Origin: DASSUW01 sp963740605
GTDB lineage: Bacteria > Actinomycetota > Thermoleophilia > Solirubrobacterales > Solirubrobacteraceae
Length of the DNA stretch: 64,000 bases
Assembly (NCBI GenBank): GCA_963740605.1
Contig: CAVUFC010000005.1
Location: 10,465 to 74,464 of the forward strand
Direction of reading: 5' to 3'
This document shows positions 10,241-17,924 of the stretch, piece by piece. The translations under genes and the position numbers were made by a program. The stretch's first letter is position 1. Each line of letters starts with the position of its first letter. The notes beneath the pieces were generated by a model. It saw nothing but the letters and a program-made list of their open reading frames with translations, was not told the origin of the DNA and searched no databases.

Positions 10241-10525
10241 CTATGCGACGCGGCCGTAGACCCAGGCCGGACCGCACGCGGCGACATCCTCGGCCAGACG
10301 GCCAGCGCGCTGCCGCGTCCATCGGCCGCAGCTGACCAGGTCATGCATGAGCTGCTCGATGTCCTCGAGCGCAGCGAGCGCCTCGAGGTCGTGCCCGCCC
10401 GCGAATACGAGGGCGTCGGCGGCGTTACGGACCCGACGCTGCTCGAGATCGTGGAGCTTGGCAGGGCCGAGCTCGGCGACTGTCTTCGTGACGCGCGCGT
10501 ACGCGCAAGAGCGATCGGTGGTCAT
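10241..10525 (-). CDS. Small conserved-looking hypothetical protein
   Basis: 94 residues (MTTDRSCAYARVTKTVAELG...). The composition is mixed and soluble, with a predicted helical middle (DLEALAALEDIEQLMHDLV), and is unlike the Arg/Pro-rich antisense frames around it. I do not recognise the family and see no cofactor motif or membrane segment. Its start region overlaps the tail of the decayed hydrolase upstream, so it may once have been translationally coupled to that gene. The roughly 190 nt between its stop and the LAL regulator contain nothing I can name. Confidence 0.55.
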   Translation of the reverse strand: MTTDRSCAYARVTKTVAELGPAKLHDLEQRRVRNAADALVFAGGHDLEALAALEDIEQLMHDLVSCGRWTRQRAGRLAEDVAACGPAWVYGRVA

Positions 10526-10860
10526 GACTGTGGACTCCTTGGTCTGGTGCTCGCTCTACGATCGCGCTGTCGGCGGCCCGTCGCGTCCGTCGGAGCCCTG
10601 GCCAGTGCCCGTGTCGCACGTCGGTGGGCGCCTGGCTTCTCCTGGGCGACGTAGCCTCCGAGGGAGGACCCGAGCAAGTCGATCTGCTTCAACGCGAGGG
10701 CACCGACGAAGAGCAGGGTGTCGCGGGCCATGTCTCTCACGTTGTCGGGCACCGCGCCGGTCGAGCTGCCGACGCCCCGGTTGGCAAGGAGGATCACCTC
10801 GGAGCCAACCGCGATGCGGTGGACGAGCGCCGGGTCCCAGCTGTCGAGGTTTCCCGCCCG
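10522..10860 (-). pseudogene. Fragment of an alpha/beta hydrolase
   Basis: The minus strand reads GNLDSWDPALVHRIA, then VILLANRGVG, then DLLGSSLGGYVAQE. That is the beta-strand/oxyanion region and the Ser nucleophile elbow (GxSxG, as GSSLGG) of an alpha/beta hydrolase. Upstream of about 10860 the homology stops without a start, and after VAQE the frame runs into unrelated Arg-rich sequence. In another frame a degenerate GTGQGSDGRDG resembles the next expected segment. The catalytic Asp and His regions are missing, so the gene is truncated at both ends and cannot work as an enzyme. Confidence 0.7.
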
Positions 10861-10909
10861 CCTCGCGGCGCCCGCAGTGGGCGGCGCGAGGCGGCGGGGT
10901 GCGTGTGAA

Positions 10910-11734
10910 TCAGCGGGTCGATCGGGCGGCGGCTTCGATCACCTTCACCACGGCGGCCGGATCGCTGAGCATCGAGAGATGCGGCGCCTTCACTTCGGTG
11001 ATGTGCGCGCGGGCGTTGTTGGCCATCGCGAGCTGATCGGCCGCCGGGATGACGTGGTCATCGGTGCCGACGATCGCCCAGGACGGGATCGTCTTCCAGG
11101 CCGGCGTGCCGGAAGGCGCGCTGAGCGCTGCCGTGGCGAGCGGCCGCTGCGTGGCGGCGAGCACGGCCGCCTGCTTGGCCGGCAACCCGTTCGCGAAGCA
11201 GTCGGGGAAGACGCTCGGCTTCACGTAGGTGTTGACGTCCTCGGCGGGAGCCCTCGGAATCGGCACGAAGTTGAGGACAGTGCTCAGGTCGGGCACTGCG
11301 AAGCATCCCCCGTGCACGAGGTCCAGCACTGTCTGCCCGTCGTCGGGGATGAACGCGTTGTCGTAGACGAGCGCCTTCACCTGGGCATCTCCGGTTGCGG
11401 CGTTGGTGATGACCGTCCCGCCGTAGGAGTGGCCGACGAGCACGATCGGGCCGCTCAGCGAATGCAGGAAGTTCGCGAGCGTCTGGCTGTCCGTCGCGAG
11501 ACCCTCGAGCGGGTTCGCCGGCGCGTAGACCGAATAGCCGGCGCGCTGGAGACGCGAGACGACCGGGTTCCAGCTCCCGGAGTCGGCCCATGCGCCGTGG
11601 ACGAGCACGATGGTCGGCTTGGCCGAGTCGCTCTTCCTATGCGAGCTCGGCGAATCCGCGGCGGATGATGCGGCAACCACGGCCGCCAGTGTGAGTGCGG
11701 CGGCCGCTACGGCCACCGGCTTCTTAATGTGCAT
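10910..11734 (-). CDS. Secreted alpha/beta hydrolase
   Basis: 274 residues. A signal peptide (MHIKKPVAVAAAALTLAAVVAASSA) leads to a mature alpha/beta hydrolase: oxyanion strand TIVLVHGAWADSGSW, nucleophile elbow LVGHSYGGTVI, a likely catalytic Asp in AIVGTDDHVIP, and a likely His in the HLSMLSDP segment near the end. The short cap is typical of small esterases of the EstC/hydroxynitrile-lyase-like kind; the substrate cannot be told. It lies 24 nt upstream of the chloroperoxidase-like gene's end and may be co-transcribed with it. A CTCCT-complement (AGGAG) ribosome site precedes the start. Confidence 0.85.
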   Translation of the reverse strand: MHIKKPVAVAAAALTLAAVVAASSAADSPSSHRKSDSAKPTIVLVHGAWADSGSWNPVVSRLQRAGYSVYAPANPLEGLATDSQTLANFLHSLSGPIVLVGHSYGGTVITNAATGDAQVKALVYDNAFIPDDGQTVLDLVHGGCFAVPDLSTVLNFVPIPRAPAEDVNTYVKPSVFPDCFANGLPAKQAAVLAATQRPLATAALSAPSGTPAWKTIPSWAIVGTDDHVIPAADQLAMANNARAHITEVKAPHLSMLSDPAAVVKVIEAAARSTR

Positions 11735-11758
11735 TTGTGACTCCTCTCGTCCTTCGTG

Positions 11759-12607
11759 TCAGGCGGCCGCGGGAGTGCGGGCGCCGATGAACTGGAGCAG
11801 GGCGTCGTTGACCTGCTCGGCGTGCGTCCAAGCGATCCCGTGCGGGCCGCCTTCGATCACGACGAGCCGGCAGTCGACGAAGTCGGGCAGCCGCTTGCCG
11901 CTCTTCGGCAGGGGCAGGATCCGATCCGCATCGCCCTGCACGGCGAGCAGCGGCACGTCGAACTTCGCGAGGTCGGCGCGGAAGTCGGTCTTCCACGTCT
12001 GGATGCACGCAACGGCCGCGGCCGCGGAGGCGGATGTGGCGAGGTTGAGGCTGGCCTGGAACGCCTCGTCGCTCACGAGCGTTCCGCCGAGCTGATCCAT
12101 GTTGTAGAAGTTGTCGAGCATGCCCTTCATCCAGGACGGCGTGTCCGCCTCCGCGGCCTGGACGAAGCCGTCGAAGAGCTCGCCCGGCACCCCTTCGGGG
12201 TTGTCGGCGGTCTGGAGCAGGAACGGCGGGATGGGCGAGACGAGCACGGCTCGGGCGACCCGCGCCGAGCCGTAGCTGCCGAGGTAACGGGTCACCTCAC
12301 CGGTTCCCATCGAGTGGCCGACGAGTGTCGCCTCTTGAAGGTCGAGCTCGTCCATGAGCGCCTTCAGGTCGGCGGCGAAGGTGTCGTAGTCGTAGCCGGA
12401 GATCGGCTGGCTCGACCGCCCGAACCCGCGTCGGTCATACGTGATCACGCGGTATCCGGCGTCACACAGCGGCCGGATCTGCTTGTCCCAGGCCCGGCCG
12501 CTGAGGGGGTAGCCGTGGATCAGGACGACCGGCGATCCCGAGCCATGGTCCTCGTAGTACAGCTGGATCGCAGTCGAGTTCTCCCTACCAACATCGATAA
12601 CCGTCAT
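11759..12607 (-). CDS. Non-heme chloroperoxidase-like alpha/beta hydrolase
   Basis: 282 residues. It has VVLIHGYPLSGRAWD (oxyanion), the nucleophile elbow GHSMGTGEVTRYLG, the typical VLVSPIPPF segment, a catalytic Asp in AVQGDADRILP and His in GGPHGIAWTH. This set defines the cofactor-free bromo/chloroperoxidase (perhydrolase) branch, whose natural role is often esterase or lactonase. It is cytosolic, with no signal peptide. The start MTVIDVG has a strong GGAAGGGA site 7 nt upstream, which rules out the longer open frame. It is co-directional with the secreted hydrolase downstream. Confidence 0.9.
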   Translation of the reverse strand: MTVIDVGRENSTAIQLYYEDHGSGSPVVLIHGYPLSGRAWDKQIRPLCDAGYRVITYDRRGFGRSSQPISGYDYDTFAADLKALMDELDLQEATLVGHSMGTGEVTRYLGSYGSARVARAVLVSPIPPFLLQTADNPEGVPGELFDGFVQAAEADTPSWMKGMLDNFYNMDQLGGTLVSDEAFQASLNLATSASAAAAVACIQTWKTDFRADLAKFDVPLLAVQGDADRILPLPKSGKRLPDFVDCRLVVIEGGPHGIAWTHAEQVNDALLQFIGARTPAAA

Positions 12608-12648
12608 GGTGCGTCCCTTCCGTGAATTGGTGAGTTCCACCGGTCGCA

Positions 12649-13521
12649 TCAGCGTTGGCCGTGCGTGCCGGAGAACCCCGTGCTCCAAGCTTGCGACGCG
12701 TGCCGCGCGGATCGCTTCTGGGAGGTCCCTAGTCCGACCCCCGGGTGGGCTTCGCCCGAGTCGTTGGACCCGCGAGATCTGACGGTCCGGACGGCGTCGA
12801 CGTCGCATGCCGCGACGAGCTCCGTCGGCGGGAGGTCCGCGCGAAGGGCCGGCTTCTCGCCGGTTGTGATGTACGTCGTCACCGCTCCGACGAGCTCGCA
12901 GAACGCGGCGCGGCGAGCGTCATGGGAGAACAACGTCCGGCACTGGAGCCACGTGGCGAACTCGGATTGCAGGTCGAACCCGACCCCGAGCGCCGCGTGG
13001 CCGAAGACGTCATGTACGACTCGAAGCTGGTCGACGACGCCGCCTTCCTCGCCACCAAGCAGCGGATGCGGTTCGTCGCAGGCGATGGTCCTGAGCATCA
13101 TCGACCGGTGTTCGCGAAGGTCGGCGGCCAGCTCCGCCGCGTCGCCATAGGGGTCGCTCTCGGTCCGGACATGTCGCACTCGAACGCCAAGTCCGCCGAG
13201 GGACGGAGCGCCGCAGACGATCTCGAACAGCCGCGCGGTCTCGCGCTCGAGCGTCCGGTAGGACCGCCGGACGGCGTCGGCCGGAGCCGTCGGGCTCCCG
13301 GTGAACCAATCGGTGACCCGGTCAGCGAGCTCGGGCCGCAGGAAGCCCGTCGTTCTCAGCACGCACGGCGCGAGCACGGCCTCGCGCGCCACGCGCTCCG
13401 CCTCCTGCTGTGCTCGATCCCAGGGAGGGAACACCTGATCTGGCGACGCGGCGCTCTCGGCGTCGTCGGTCGGCGGTATCAGCGGCCATTCCGCGAGTCG
13501 GTCCTGGATCAAGTTGCTCAT
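12649..13521 (-). CDS. Hypothetical protein with an HDxxGH-like motif
   Basis: 290 residues from MSNLIQDRL (site GGGAG upstream; MAM two codons earlier is possible). Soluble, no membrane segment. The central part holds VVDQLRVVHDVFGHAALGVGFD, then a Trp/Cys-containing helix FATWLQCRTLFSHDAR and ELVGAVTTYITTGEKPAL. The His-Asp...Gly-His cluster and later acidic/Thr positions look like a possible metal site, but I cannot place the family and give no function. The last 50 residues are Ser/Arg-rich and may not be conserved. It is upstream of the chloroperoxidase-like gene in the same orientation. Confidence 0.6.
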   Translation of the reverse strand: MSNLIQDRLAEWPLIPPTDDAESAASPDQVFPPWDRAQQEAERVAREAVLAPCVLRTTGFLRPELADRVTDWFTGSPTAPADAVRRSYRTLERETARLFEIVCGAPSLGGLGVRVRHVRTESDPYGDAAELAADLREHRSMMLRTIACDEPHPLLGGEEGGVVDQLRVVHDVFGHAALGVGFDLQSEFATWLQCRTLFSHDARRAAFCELVGAVTTYITTGEKPALRADLPPTELVAACDVDAVRTVRSRGSNDSGEAHPGVGLGTSQKRSARHASQAWSTGFSGTHGQR

Positions 13522-14114
13522 AGCCATCTCCCGGCGCGGGGCCAGTCGGTCGTTTGGTGCTGCCGCGGCAACGTCCCGCACACGGCGGTCGCTCGCGTCC
13601 GGCAACCCCCCGGCTCGGTCCCCGGTCGAGGGCCCAGCGGCATCGGCGAGCCCGCCGCCACGGCCCCACTGTCAGCGCCTTCTGGGCGCGGTCCCGAAGC
13701 CTTTCGTTCCAGGGGACGCACCCCGTTCTCGCGGCGCAGCCCTTCGCCTTAGACGAGCTACGTCCGCGCCGAGCACCGCGCCCACGCCCCAGCCGGCCGA
13801 CCGCGCCTCCCAGTGGGTCGCCCGGTGCACGTACGCGCACGGCACCGACTGGGAGCACTGGCCGCCACGACCGGGGACGCAACCCGGGACTCACCGGATG
13901 TGACCGCGCGCGTGCCACCGCAAGCTCTGGACATGAGCACCACAGCGCTGATCAACCGCCGCACACAGATCCGGCGAATTTCCGTCGAATCGCCGCGAGC
14001 GGCCGCGTCATCGAACCGCGACGCGCAGCGCCCGCCTGCCTTGACGACTTCGTGCGCTGCATGGACGTCGACGACCTGTTTCCTGCCGTAGCGGCGTCCC
14101 CAAGAGGAGCGAGC
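13522..14114. other. Gene-free stretch between divergent units
   Basis: About 590 nt between the minus-strand hypothetical gene and the plus-strand hydroperoxide gene. All open frames here are Arg/Pro/Ala-rich and look antisense or random. Two divergent promoters must lie here, but I see no clear -35/-10 pair or operator. Confidence 0.4.
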
Positions 14115-14585
14115 ATGACCGAGAGCAGACGCATCATCTACACCGCTAAGGCGCACGTCACGGGCGGGCGGGCCGAAGGCCATGGCCGCGCTTCGGACGG
14201 CGCCCTCGAGGTGGATCTCCGGACACCCGTGGAGATGGGCGGCGGCGGCGGCGGGACGAATCCCGAGCAGCTGTTCGCGATCGGCTACGCCGCGTGCTTC
14301 GAGAGCGCCATGGGGGTCGCAGCCCGGCGCCGCCGAAAGGAGATCGCCGATGTCGCGATCGACTCGAAGGTGATGCTCCTGCCGACGGCGGACCGAGGGT
14401 TCAAGCTCGCCGTCGCGCTCGCCGTGACCCTGCCGTCCGTCCAGGATCCCGACCAGGCGGTCGAGCTGGTCAGGGCCGCCCACTGGGTGTGTCCGTACTC
14501 GAACGCGACGCGCGGCAACGTCGAGGTCTCGCTCACCGCGAACGGCGTGGCCGTCGGCAACGTCTCCAAGCCGCTGGCTGCCTGA
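14115..14585 (+). CDS. ohr: Organic hydroperoxide resistance protein (Ohr, OsmC family)
   Basis: 156 residues. The N-terminal IIYTAKAHVTGGRAEG strand and GGTNPEQLFAIGYAACFESAMG carry the first redox Cys, and HWVCPYSNATRGNVEV the second. This Cys pair reduces organic hydroperoxides with lipoyl/dihydrolipoamide-type donors in the cytosol. Length and order match Ohr rather than OsmC. The start has an AGAGGAG site. It opens a plus-strand run with the lipoprotein 35 nt downstream. No OhrR/MarR regulator gene is adjacent, so control is not visible from the window. Confidence 0.93.
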   Translation: MTESRRIIYTAKAHVTGGRAEGHGRASDGALEVDLRTPVEMGGGGGGTNPEQLFAIGYAACFESAMGVAARRRRKEIADVAIDSKVMLLPTADRGFKLAVALAVTLPSVQDPDQAVELVRAAHWVCPYSNATRGNVEVSLTANGVAVGNVSKPLAA

Positions 14586-14620
14586 GCCTCGACAACCCAC
14601 CCCCGAGAGGAGCACTACCC

Positions 14621-15142
14621 ATGACACCCATCATCTCTCTGGCCGCCACGGCGGCGGTCTCGCTCACCGCGTTCGCGCTCGCCGCCTGTGGCGGCGGTAG
14701 CAACAACGCGACCGGTTCGGCGGCGGCGCCGAAGGCGCCTGACGGCCGGCCCGCGACCGTCGGAGTGGCCAACAACGGCAACCTCGGCAAGATCCTCGAT
14801 GACACCCACGGTCGCACCCTGTACCTGTTCGCGAAGGACTCGGGCACCATGAGCGCCTGCACCGGCGCGTGCGCCAGCGCATGGCCCCCGTTGCGCGCGA
14901 GCGGCAAGCCGACCGTCGGTGCCGGCGCGAGCGCCTCGATCGTGGGCACGACTCCGCGCTCCGACGGCCAGCCGCAGGTCACCTACAAAGGCCACCCGCT
15001 GTACACCTACATCGGCGACCAGAACCCCGGCGACACGAACGGCCAGGGCCTGACGGTGTTCGGCGGCGGCTGGTTCGCCCTCTCTCCGGTCGGCGACCAG
15101 GTCTCCGGCACCGGCTCGAGCGGCGGCGCCACGGGCTACTAG
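14621..15142 (+). CDS. Lipoprotein with two Lipoprotein_15 (PF03640-type) repeats
   Basis: 173 residues. A lipoprotein signal with lipobox LAAC (Cys near residue 23) is followed by a Gly/Ser/Asn linker and two copies of the secreted repeat: GRTLYLFAKDSGTMSACTG and GHPLYTYIGDQNPGDTNGQG, the latter ending in WFALSP. Such proteins are exported and lipid-anchored; their function is unknown, though they often accompany redox or cell-wall genes. A GAGAGGAGC site lies upstream. The C-terminal GSSGG tail is low complexity. Confidence 0.85.
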   Translation: MTPIISLAATAAVSLTAFALAACGGGSNNATGSAAAPKAPDGRPATVGVANNGNLGKILDDTHGRTLYLFAKDSGTMSACTGACASAWPPLRASGKPTVGAGASASIVGTTPRSDGQPQVTYKGHPLYTYIGDQNPGDTNGQGLTVFGGGWFALSPVGDQVSGTGSSGGATGY

Positions 15143-15243
15143 CAAGTCCGCGCGATCGAGAACTCGCACGCAGGAACCGCAACAGTCGGTTCCTGCGCTG
15201 GCGCCAAGCGCCCGGTACTCCCACACCCATTACAGAGGCTCTC

Positions 15244-15534
15244 ATGAGACAACTCACCTCGGCCAACGGCGTCGTCACCGAAGCAGTGCGCTACGGGCTG
15301 CCAGCCGTCCTCATCCTTTCGGGGGTCGTCGTGTTGCTCGTCGCCGACGACTCCAGCCGGTACGACGGGTTCGCTCTACTCGTCGGCTCGGGGCTGAGCG
15401 TCAGCCTGTTCAACCTGCTCTTTCGCCTCGGCGCGAGCGGCGACCGGACCCGAGACGACGAGGAGCGCGCACGCGAATTCTTCTCTGAGCACGGCTACTG
15501 GCCGGACGAGGACCCCGACCGTGGACCCCACTAG
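15244..15534 (+). CDS. Small two-TM membrane protein
   Basis: 96 residues. Two hydrophobic segments (YGLPAVLILSGVVVLLVAD and GFALLVGSGLSVSLFNLLF) are joined by a short polar loop. A charged tail (SGDRTRDDEERAREFFSEHGYWPDE) probably faces the cytosol. I do not recognise a named family. The start MRQLTSANG follows a plausible AG-rich site, and the longer frame upstream is antisense-like. It sits between the lipoprotein and transaldolase genes in the same direction. Confidence 0.65.
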   Translation: MRQLTSANGVVTEAVRYGLPAVLILSGVVVLLVADDSSRYDGFALLVGSGLSVSLFNLLFRLGASGDRTRDDEERAREFFSEHGYWPDEDPDRGPH

Positions 15535-15626
15535 ATCCCACATCTGGGCGACGCTGGACTGTTCACGGCGGCCGTTCGGGCGGATAGTCGACGCTTGAAC
15601 CCCGACCATCGACGAAAGGGACCGGC

Positions 15627-16727
15627 ATGACCAGCAGGTGGACGGCGTTGGCGGATCTTGGCCAGAGCGTGTGGTACGACAACGTCGCGCGCCCGGCGCT
15701 CGCCGACGGCCACCTCGCGCGACTCGTGCGCGAGGATGGCGTCACGGGCGGCACGTCGAACCCAACGATCTTCTCCAAGGCGGTCCTGGAGTCCGATCTG
15801 TACGACGAGGACATCCGCGCTGCGAGCGAGTCCGACAGCGACGCCCTGGTCTTCGAGCGTTGCGCCGTCGCTGACATCCAGCGCGCATGCGATGTCGTGC
15901 GGCCCGTCTGGGAGCGTACCGGGGGCCGCGATGGCTACGTCTCGATCGAGGAGGAGGCCGCGCTCGCCTTCGAGCTGGAGCCCGCGGTGCGCCGCGCGCA
16001 CGAGCTGCGCGCGCTGGTGAATCGACCGAACGTGATGGTCAAGATCCCCGCGACCGAGGCCGGTGTGGCGGCCTTCGCGCGCCTGACGCAGGAGGGGCAG
16101 AACATCAACATGACGCTGCTGTTCTCGCGGGAGCGCTACCGCCGCATCGCCGAGAGCTACGTCGACGCGCTCGAGGCCCGCGTCGAGGCGGGCGAGGATG
16201 TGAGCACGATCGCGTCGGTCGCGAGCTTCTTCGTCTCGCGGGTAGATGCCGAAGCCGATCGCCGGCTTCCCGCCGACTCGCCGCTTCGCGGGCGCGCCGC
16301 CGTCGCCAACGCCAAGCTCGCCTACGTCGACGTCTTCGAACAAGTCTTCGGCTCGGACCGCTGGACGCGGCTGCGCGCGGCCGGCGCCCGGGTGCAGAAG
16401 CCGCTGTGGGCGTCCACGGGCACGAAGAGCCCCCACGACCCGCCGACGAAGTACATCGACGAGCTGATCGGCGAAGACACGGTGACCACCGTCCCCGACG
16501 CGACGCTGGACGCTTTCCGCGACTCGGATGCGCCCTCGCCGCCGCACGCCACCGTGCGCGACGGCATCGACGCGGCGCGGGCGGATCTCGCGGCGCTGAG
16601 CGCCGCCGGCATCGATCTCGACGCGATCACGGAGCATCTCGAGCGCGATGGGGTCCGCCAGTTCAGCGAGGCGTCGGAGAAGATGATCGAGGCGATCGGC
16701 GCGAAGCGCCAGCGCGTGCGGGTGTGA
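15627..16727 (+). CDS. tal: Transaldolase
   Basis: 366 residues, close to the usual actinobacterial length. The motif GGTSNPTIFSKA lies near residue 41 and NRPNVMVKIPAT near 132-142 carries the Schiff-base Lys (about 139). GQNINMTLLFS and ASVASFFVSRVD follow, then WASTGTKSPHDPPTKYIDEL. It transfers a dihydroxyacetone unit between sedoheptulose-7-phosphate and glyceraldehyde-3-phosphate in the non-oxidative pentose phosphate pathway. A GAAAGGGA site precedes the ATG. No transketolase or G6PDH gene lies nearby, which is unusual for actinobacteria, where tal is commonly in such a cluster. Confidence 0.95.
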   Translation: MTSRWTALADLGQSVWYDNVARPALADGHLARLVREDGVTGGTSNPTIFSKAVLESDLYDEDIRAASESDSDALVFERCAVADIQRACDVVRPVWERTGGRDGYVSIEEEAALAFELEPAVRRAHELRALVNRPNVMVKIPATEAGVAAFARLTQEGQNINMTLLFSRERYRRIAESYVDALEARVEAGEDVSTIASVASFFVSRVDAEADRRLPADSPLRGRAAVANAKLAYVDVFEQVFGSDRWTRLRAAGARVQKPLWASTGTKSPHDPPTKYIDELIGEDTVTTVPDATLDAFRDSDAPSPPHATVRDGIDAARADLAALSAAGIDLDAITEHLERDGVRQFSEASEKMIEAIGAKRQRVRV

Positions 16728-16770
16728 CGCGGCGCTCCTTGCGCTTCGACCCGAACGGGGGAGGACCAAA

Positions 16771-17193
16771 ATGCCTGACCAGCATGCCCTAGATCAACCC
16801 GTTGGTGCCGGAGGGGTGGTGACGAAGCTGAGCCCAGGATCGGTGGCGGGCACCGTGACTCGACTCTCTTCACTGATCGCGGCCAAGGGGATGAAGCTCT
16901 TCGCCGTGATCGACCACAGCGGAGAAGCCAGCGCGCGGGGCCTCGCACTGCGGGAGACCAAGGTTGTCGTCTTCGGGAGCCCGGAGGCAGGAACACCGGT
17001 CATGCAGGTCGCGCCGCTCGCAGCCCTCGATCTGCCGCTGAAAGTGCTCGTGTGGGCGGACGGCGACCAGACCAAGGTCAGCTACACCGCGCCGTCGGAG
17101 CTCGCCCACCGATACGGGCTCAGCAACGCCCTGGCCGCGAGGCTCGCCGGGATCGAGGCACTGACGGACGCCGTCACCGATCGGGCGGGTTAG
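16771..17193 (+). CDS. DUF302-domain protein
   Basis: 140 residues. The fold core reads SVAGTVTRLSSLIAAKGMKLFAVIDHSGEA, then VVVFGSPEAGTPVMQVAPLAALDLPLKVLVW and KVSYTAPSELAHRYGL. These are the three conserved blocks of DUF302, a small soluble alpha/beta domain of unknown biochemical role, often near oxidative-stress genes. It starts with a GGAGG site 43 nt after tal and is probably read with it. Confidence 0.88.
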   Translation: MPDQHALDQPVGAGGVVTKLSPGSVAGTVTRLSSLIAAKGMKLFAVIDHSGEASARGLALRETKVVVFGSPEAGTPVMQVAPLAALDLPLKVLVWADGDQTKVSYTAPSELAHRYGLSNALAARLAGIEALTDAVTDRAG

Positions 17194-17403
17194 CGCAGCG
17201 GTCGCGGGCTCCGCCGTTCACTGACCCGACGAGCACGAACCCACGCCAGGCGCCGCAATCGGACGTCGATCTGGCGGCGACGTCTGCACGCGGTCACCAG
17301 GCCGACGCCGGACGGCGAGCAGCCGGGAGCTGGCGCAAGGGTTAACGGCCGTTGGGACGCGAACCACGCCATGACTCGCGCGGCGGTTACGCTCGTCGCG
17401 ATT

Positions 17404-17535
17404 AGGCACCGGAACGCGTTCCAGTGCCCAAATCCACGACAAAAGAACGCAATTTGCGGTCATCGAGTTTGTTCGGCTCGGCCGCGAGAACCCGCCCGAT
17501 TGCAGGCATTGCACCGCTGTTAGAGAGATTCCGAC
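17404..17535 (+). repeat. Repeat A upstream of a tRNA-Phe half (copy 1)
   Basis: This roughly 130-nt segment, from GGCACCGGAACGCGT to GAGAGATTCCGACC, recurs in diverged form at 23091-23222. Both copies lie immediately 5' of a tRNA-Phe anticodon arm where the tRNA's own 5' half should be. Shared blocks include the opening GGCACCGGAACGCGT, AGTGCCCAAATC, a CAATTTGCGG/CAAATTGCGG core and GCTGTTAGAGA. It is therefore a mobile or recombination-derived module rather than random flank. Confidence 0.6.
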
Positions 17536-17583
17536 CCACGACTGAAAATCGTGGTGTCCCCGGTTCGAGTCCGGGTCTCGCCA
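17536..17583 (+). repeat. tRNA-Phe 3' half (anticodon GAA), truncated; empty IS110 target
   Basis: CCACGACTGAAAATCGTGG forms a 6-bp anticodon stem with a CTGAAAA loop (anticodon GAA). It is followed by a T-arm CCCGG-TTCGAGT-CCGGG and acceptor 3' strand TCTCGCCA. No GGCGAGA acceptor 5' strand or D-arm precedes it, so it is not a working tRNA. It reads as an attachment-site remnant. The anticodon arm is intact here, whereas at 23.2 and 37.1-38.7 kb the same arm is interrupted by IS110. Confidence 0.8.
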
Positions 17584-17588
17584 TCCGC

Positions 17589-17620
17589 AATCCCGCCTTC
17601 CAGCGGGATTTTCTTCTTTT
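17589..17620 (+). terminator. Rho-independent terminator after the tRNA half
   Basis: An 8-bp stem AATCCCGC / GCGGGATT with a CTTCCA loop is followed at once by TTCTTCTTTT. It is placed like the natural terminator of a tRNA gene, which suggests that the 3' side of this junction is the original tRNA-Phe locus. Confidence 0.8.
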
Positions 17621-17875
17621 CGGGTACTCGGTGTCGAGCGTTCATTGCTCGCTCGATTGGGCACCGAGCCGACGATCCGGAGTCATCGTGCTGGCGCGCG
17701 AGTTCAGAGCCCGCGGGGTTTCGGAGTGCTGTTAGAGATCGCGACCACACGACTTCGGCGCGTGGTCTCTCCGGTTCCAGACCCCGCAGGCAGGCGGTGA
17801 CGCTCGGCGACGGCCGAACTCAGATGTCGACAGCTCAAGGGCGCTCGACTTCCGACGACCGTGCCGACCGATACT

Positions 17876-17924
17876 TATGCCAAAGTTCTCAGCCGGAGTT
17901 CGGAGGTAAGAGAACTTTGGCATA
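17876..17924 (+). promoter_or_regulatory. 15-bp inverted repeat holding the ribosome site and TTG start
   Basis: TATGCCAAAGTTCTC (17876-17890) and GAGAACTTTGGCATA (17910-17924) are perfect inverted copies around a 19-nt spacer that contains GGAGGT. The right arm includes the TTG start codon (17917). It may be an autoregulatory operator bound by the gene's own C-terminal HTH, or an RNA hairpin that masks the start. Both are inferences from the symmetry. Confidence 0.6.

Noticed and set aside
15531..16769. 412-residue minus-strand frame opposite transaldolase
   Set aside because: Antisense shadow of a gene with all transaldolase motifs.
17509..17584. Complete tRNA-Phe gene
   Set aside because: Anticodon arm, T-arm and 3' acceptor strand are present, but no GGCGAGA 5' strand or D-arm lies at the right distance, and the upstream part is a repeated module.
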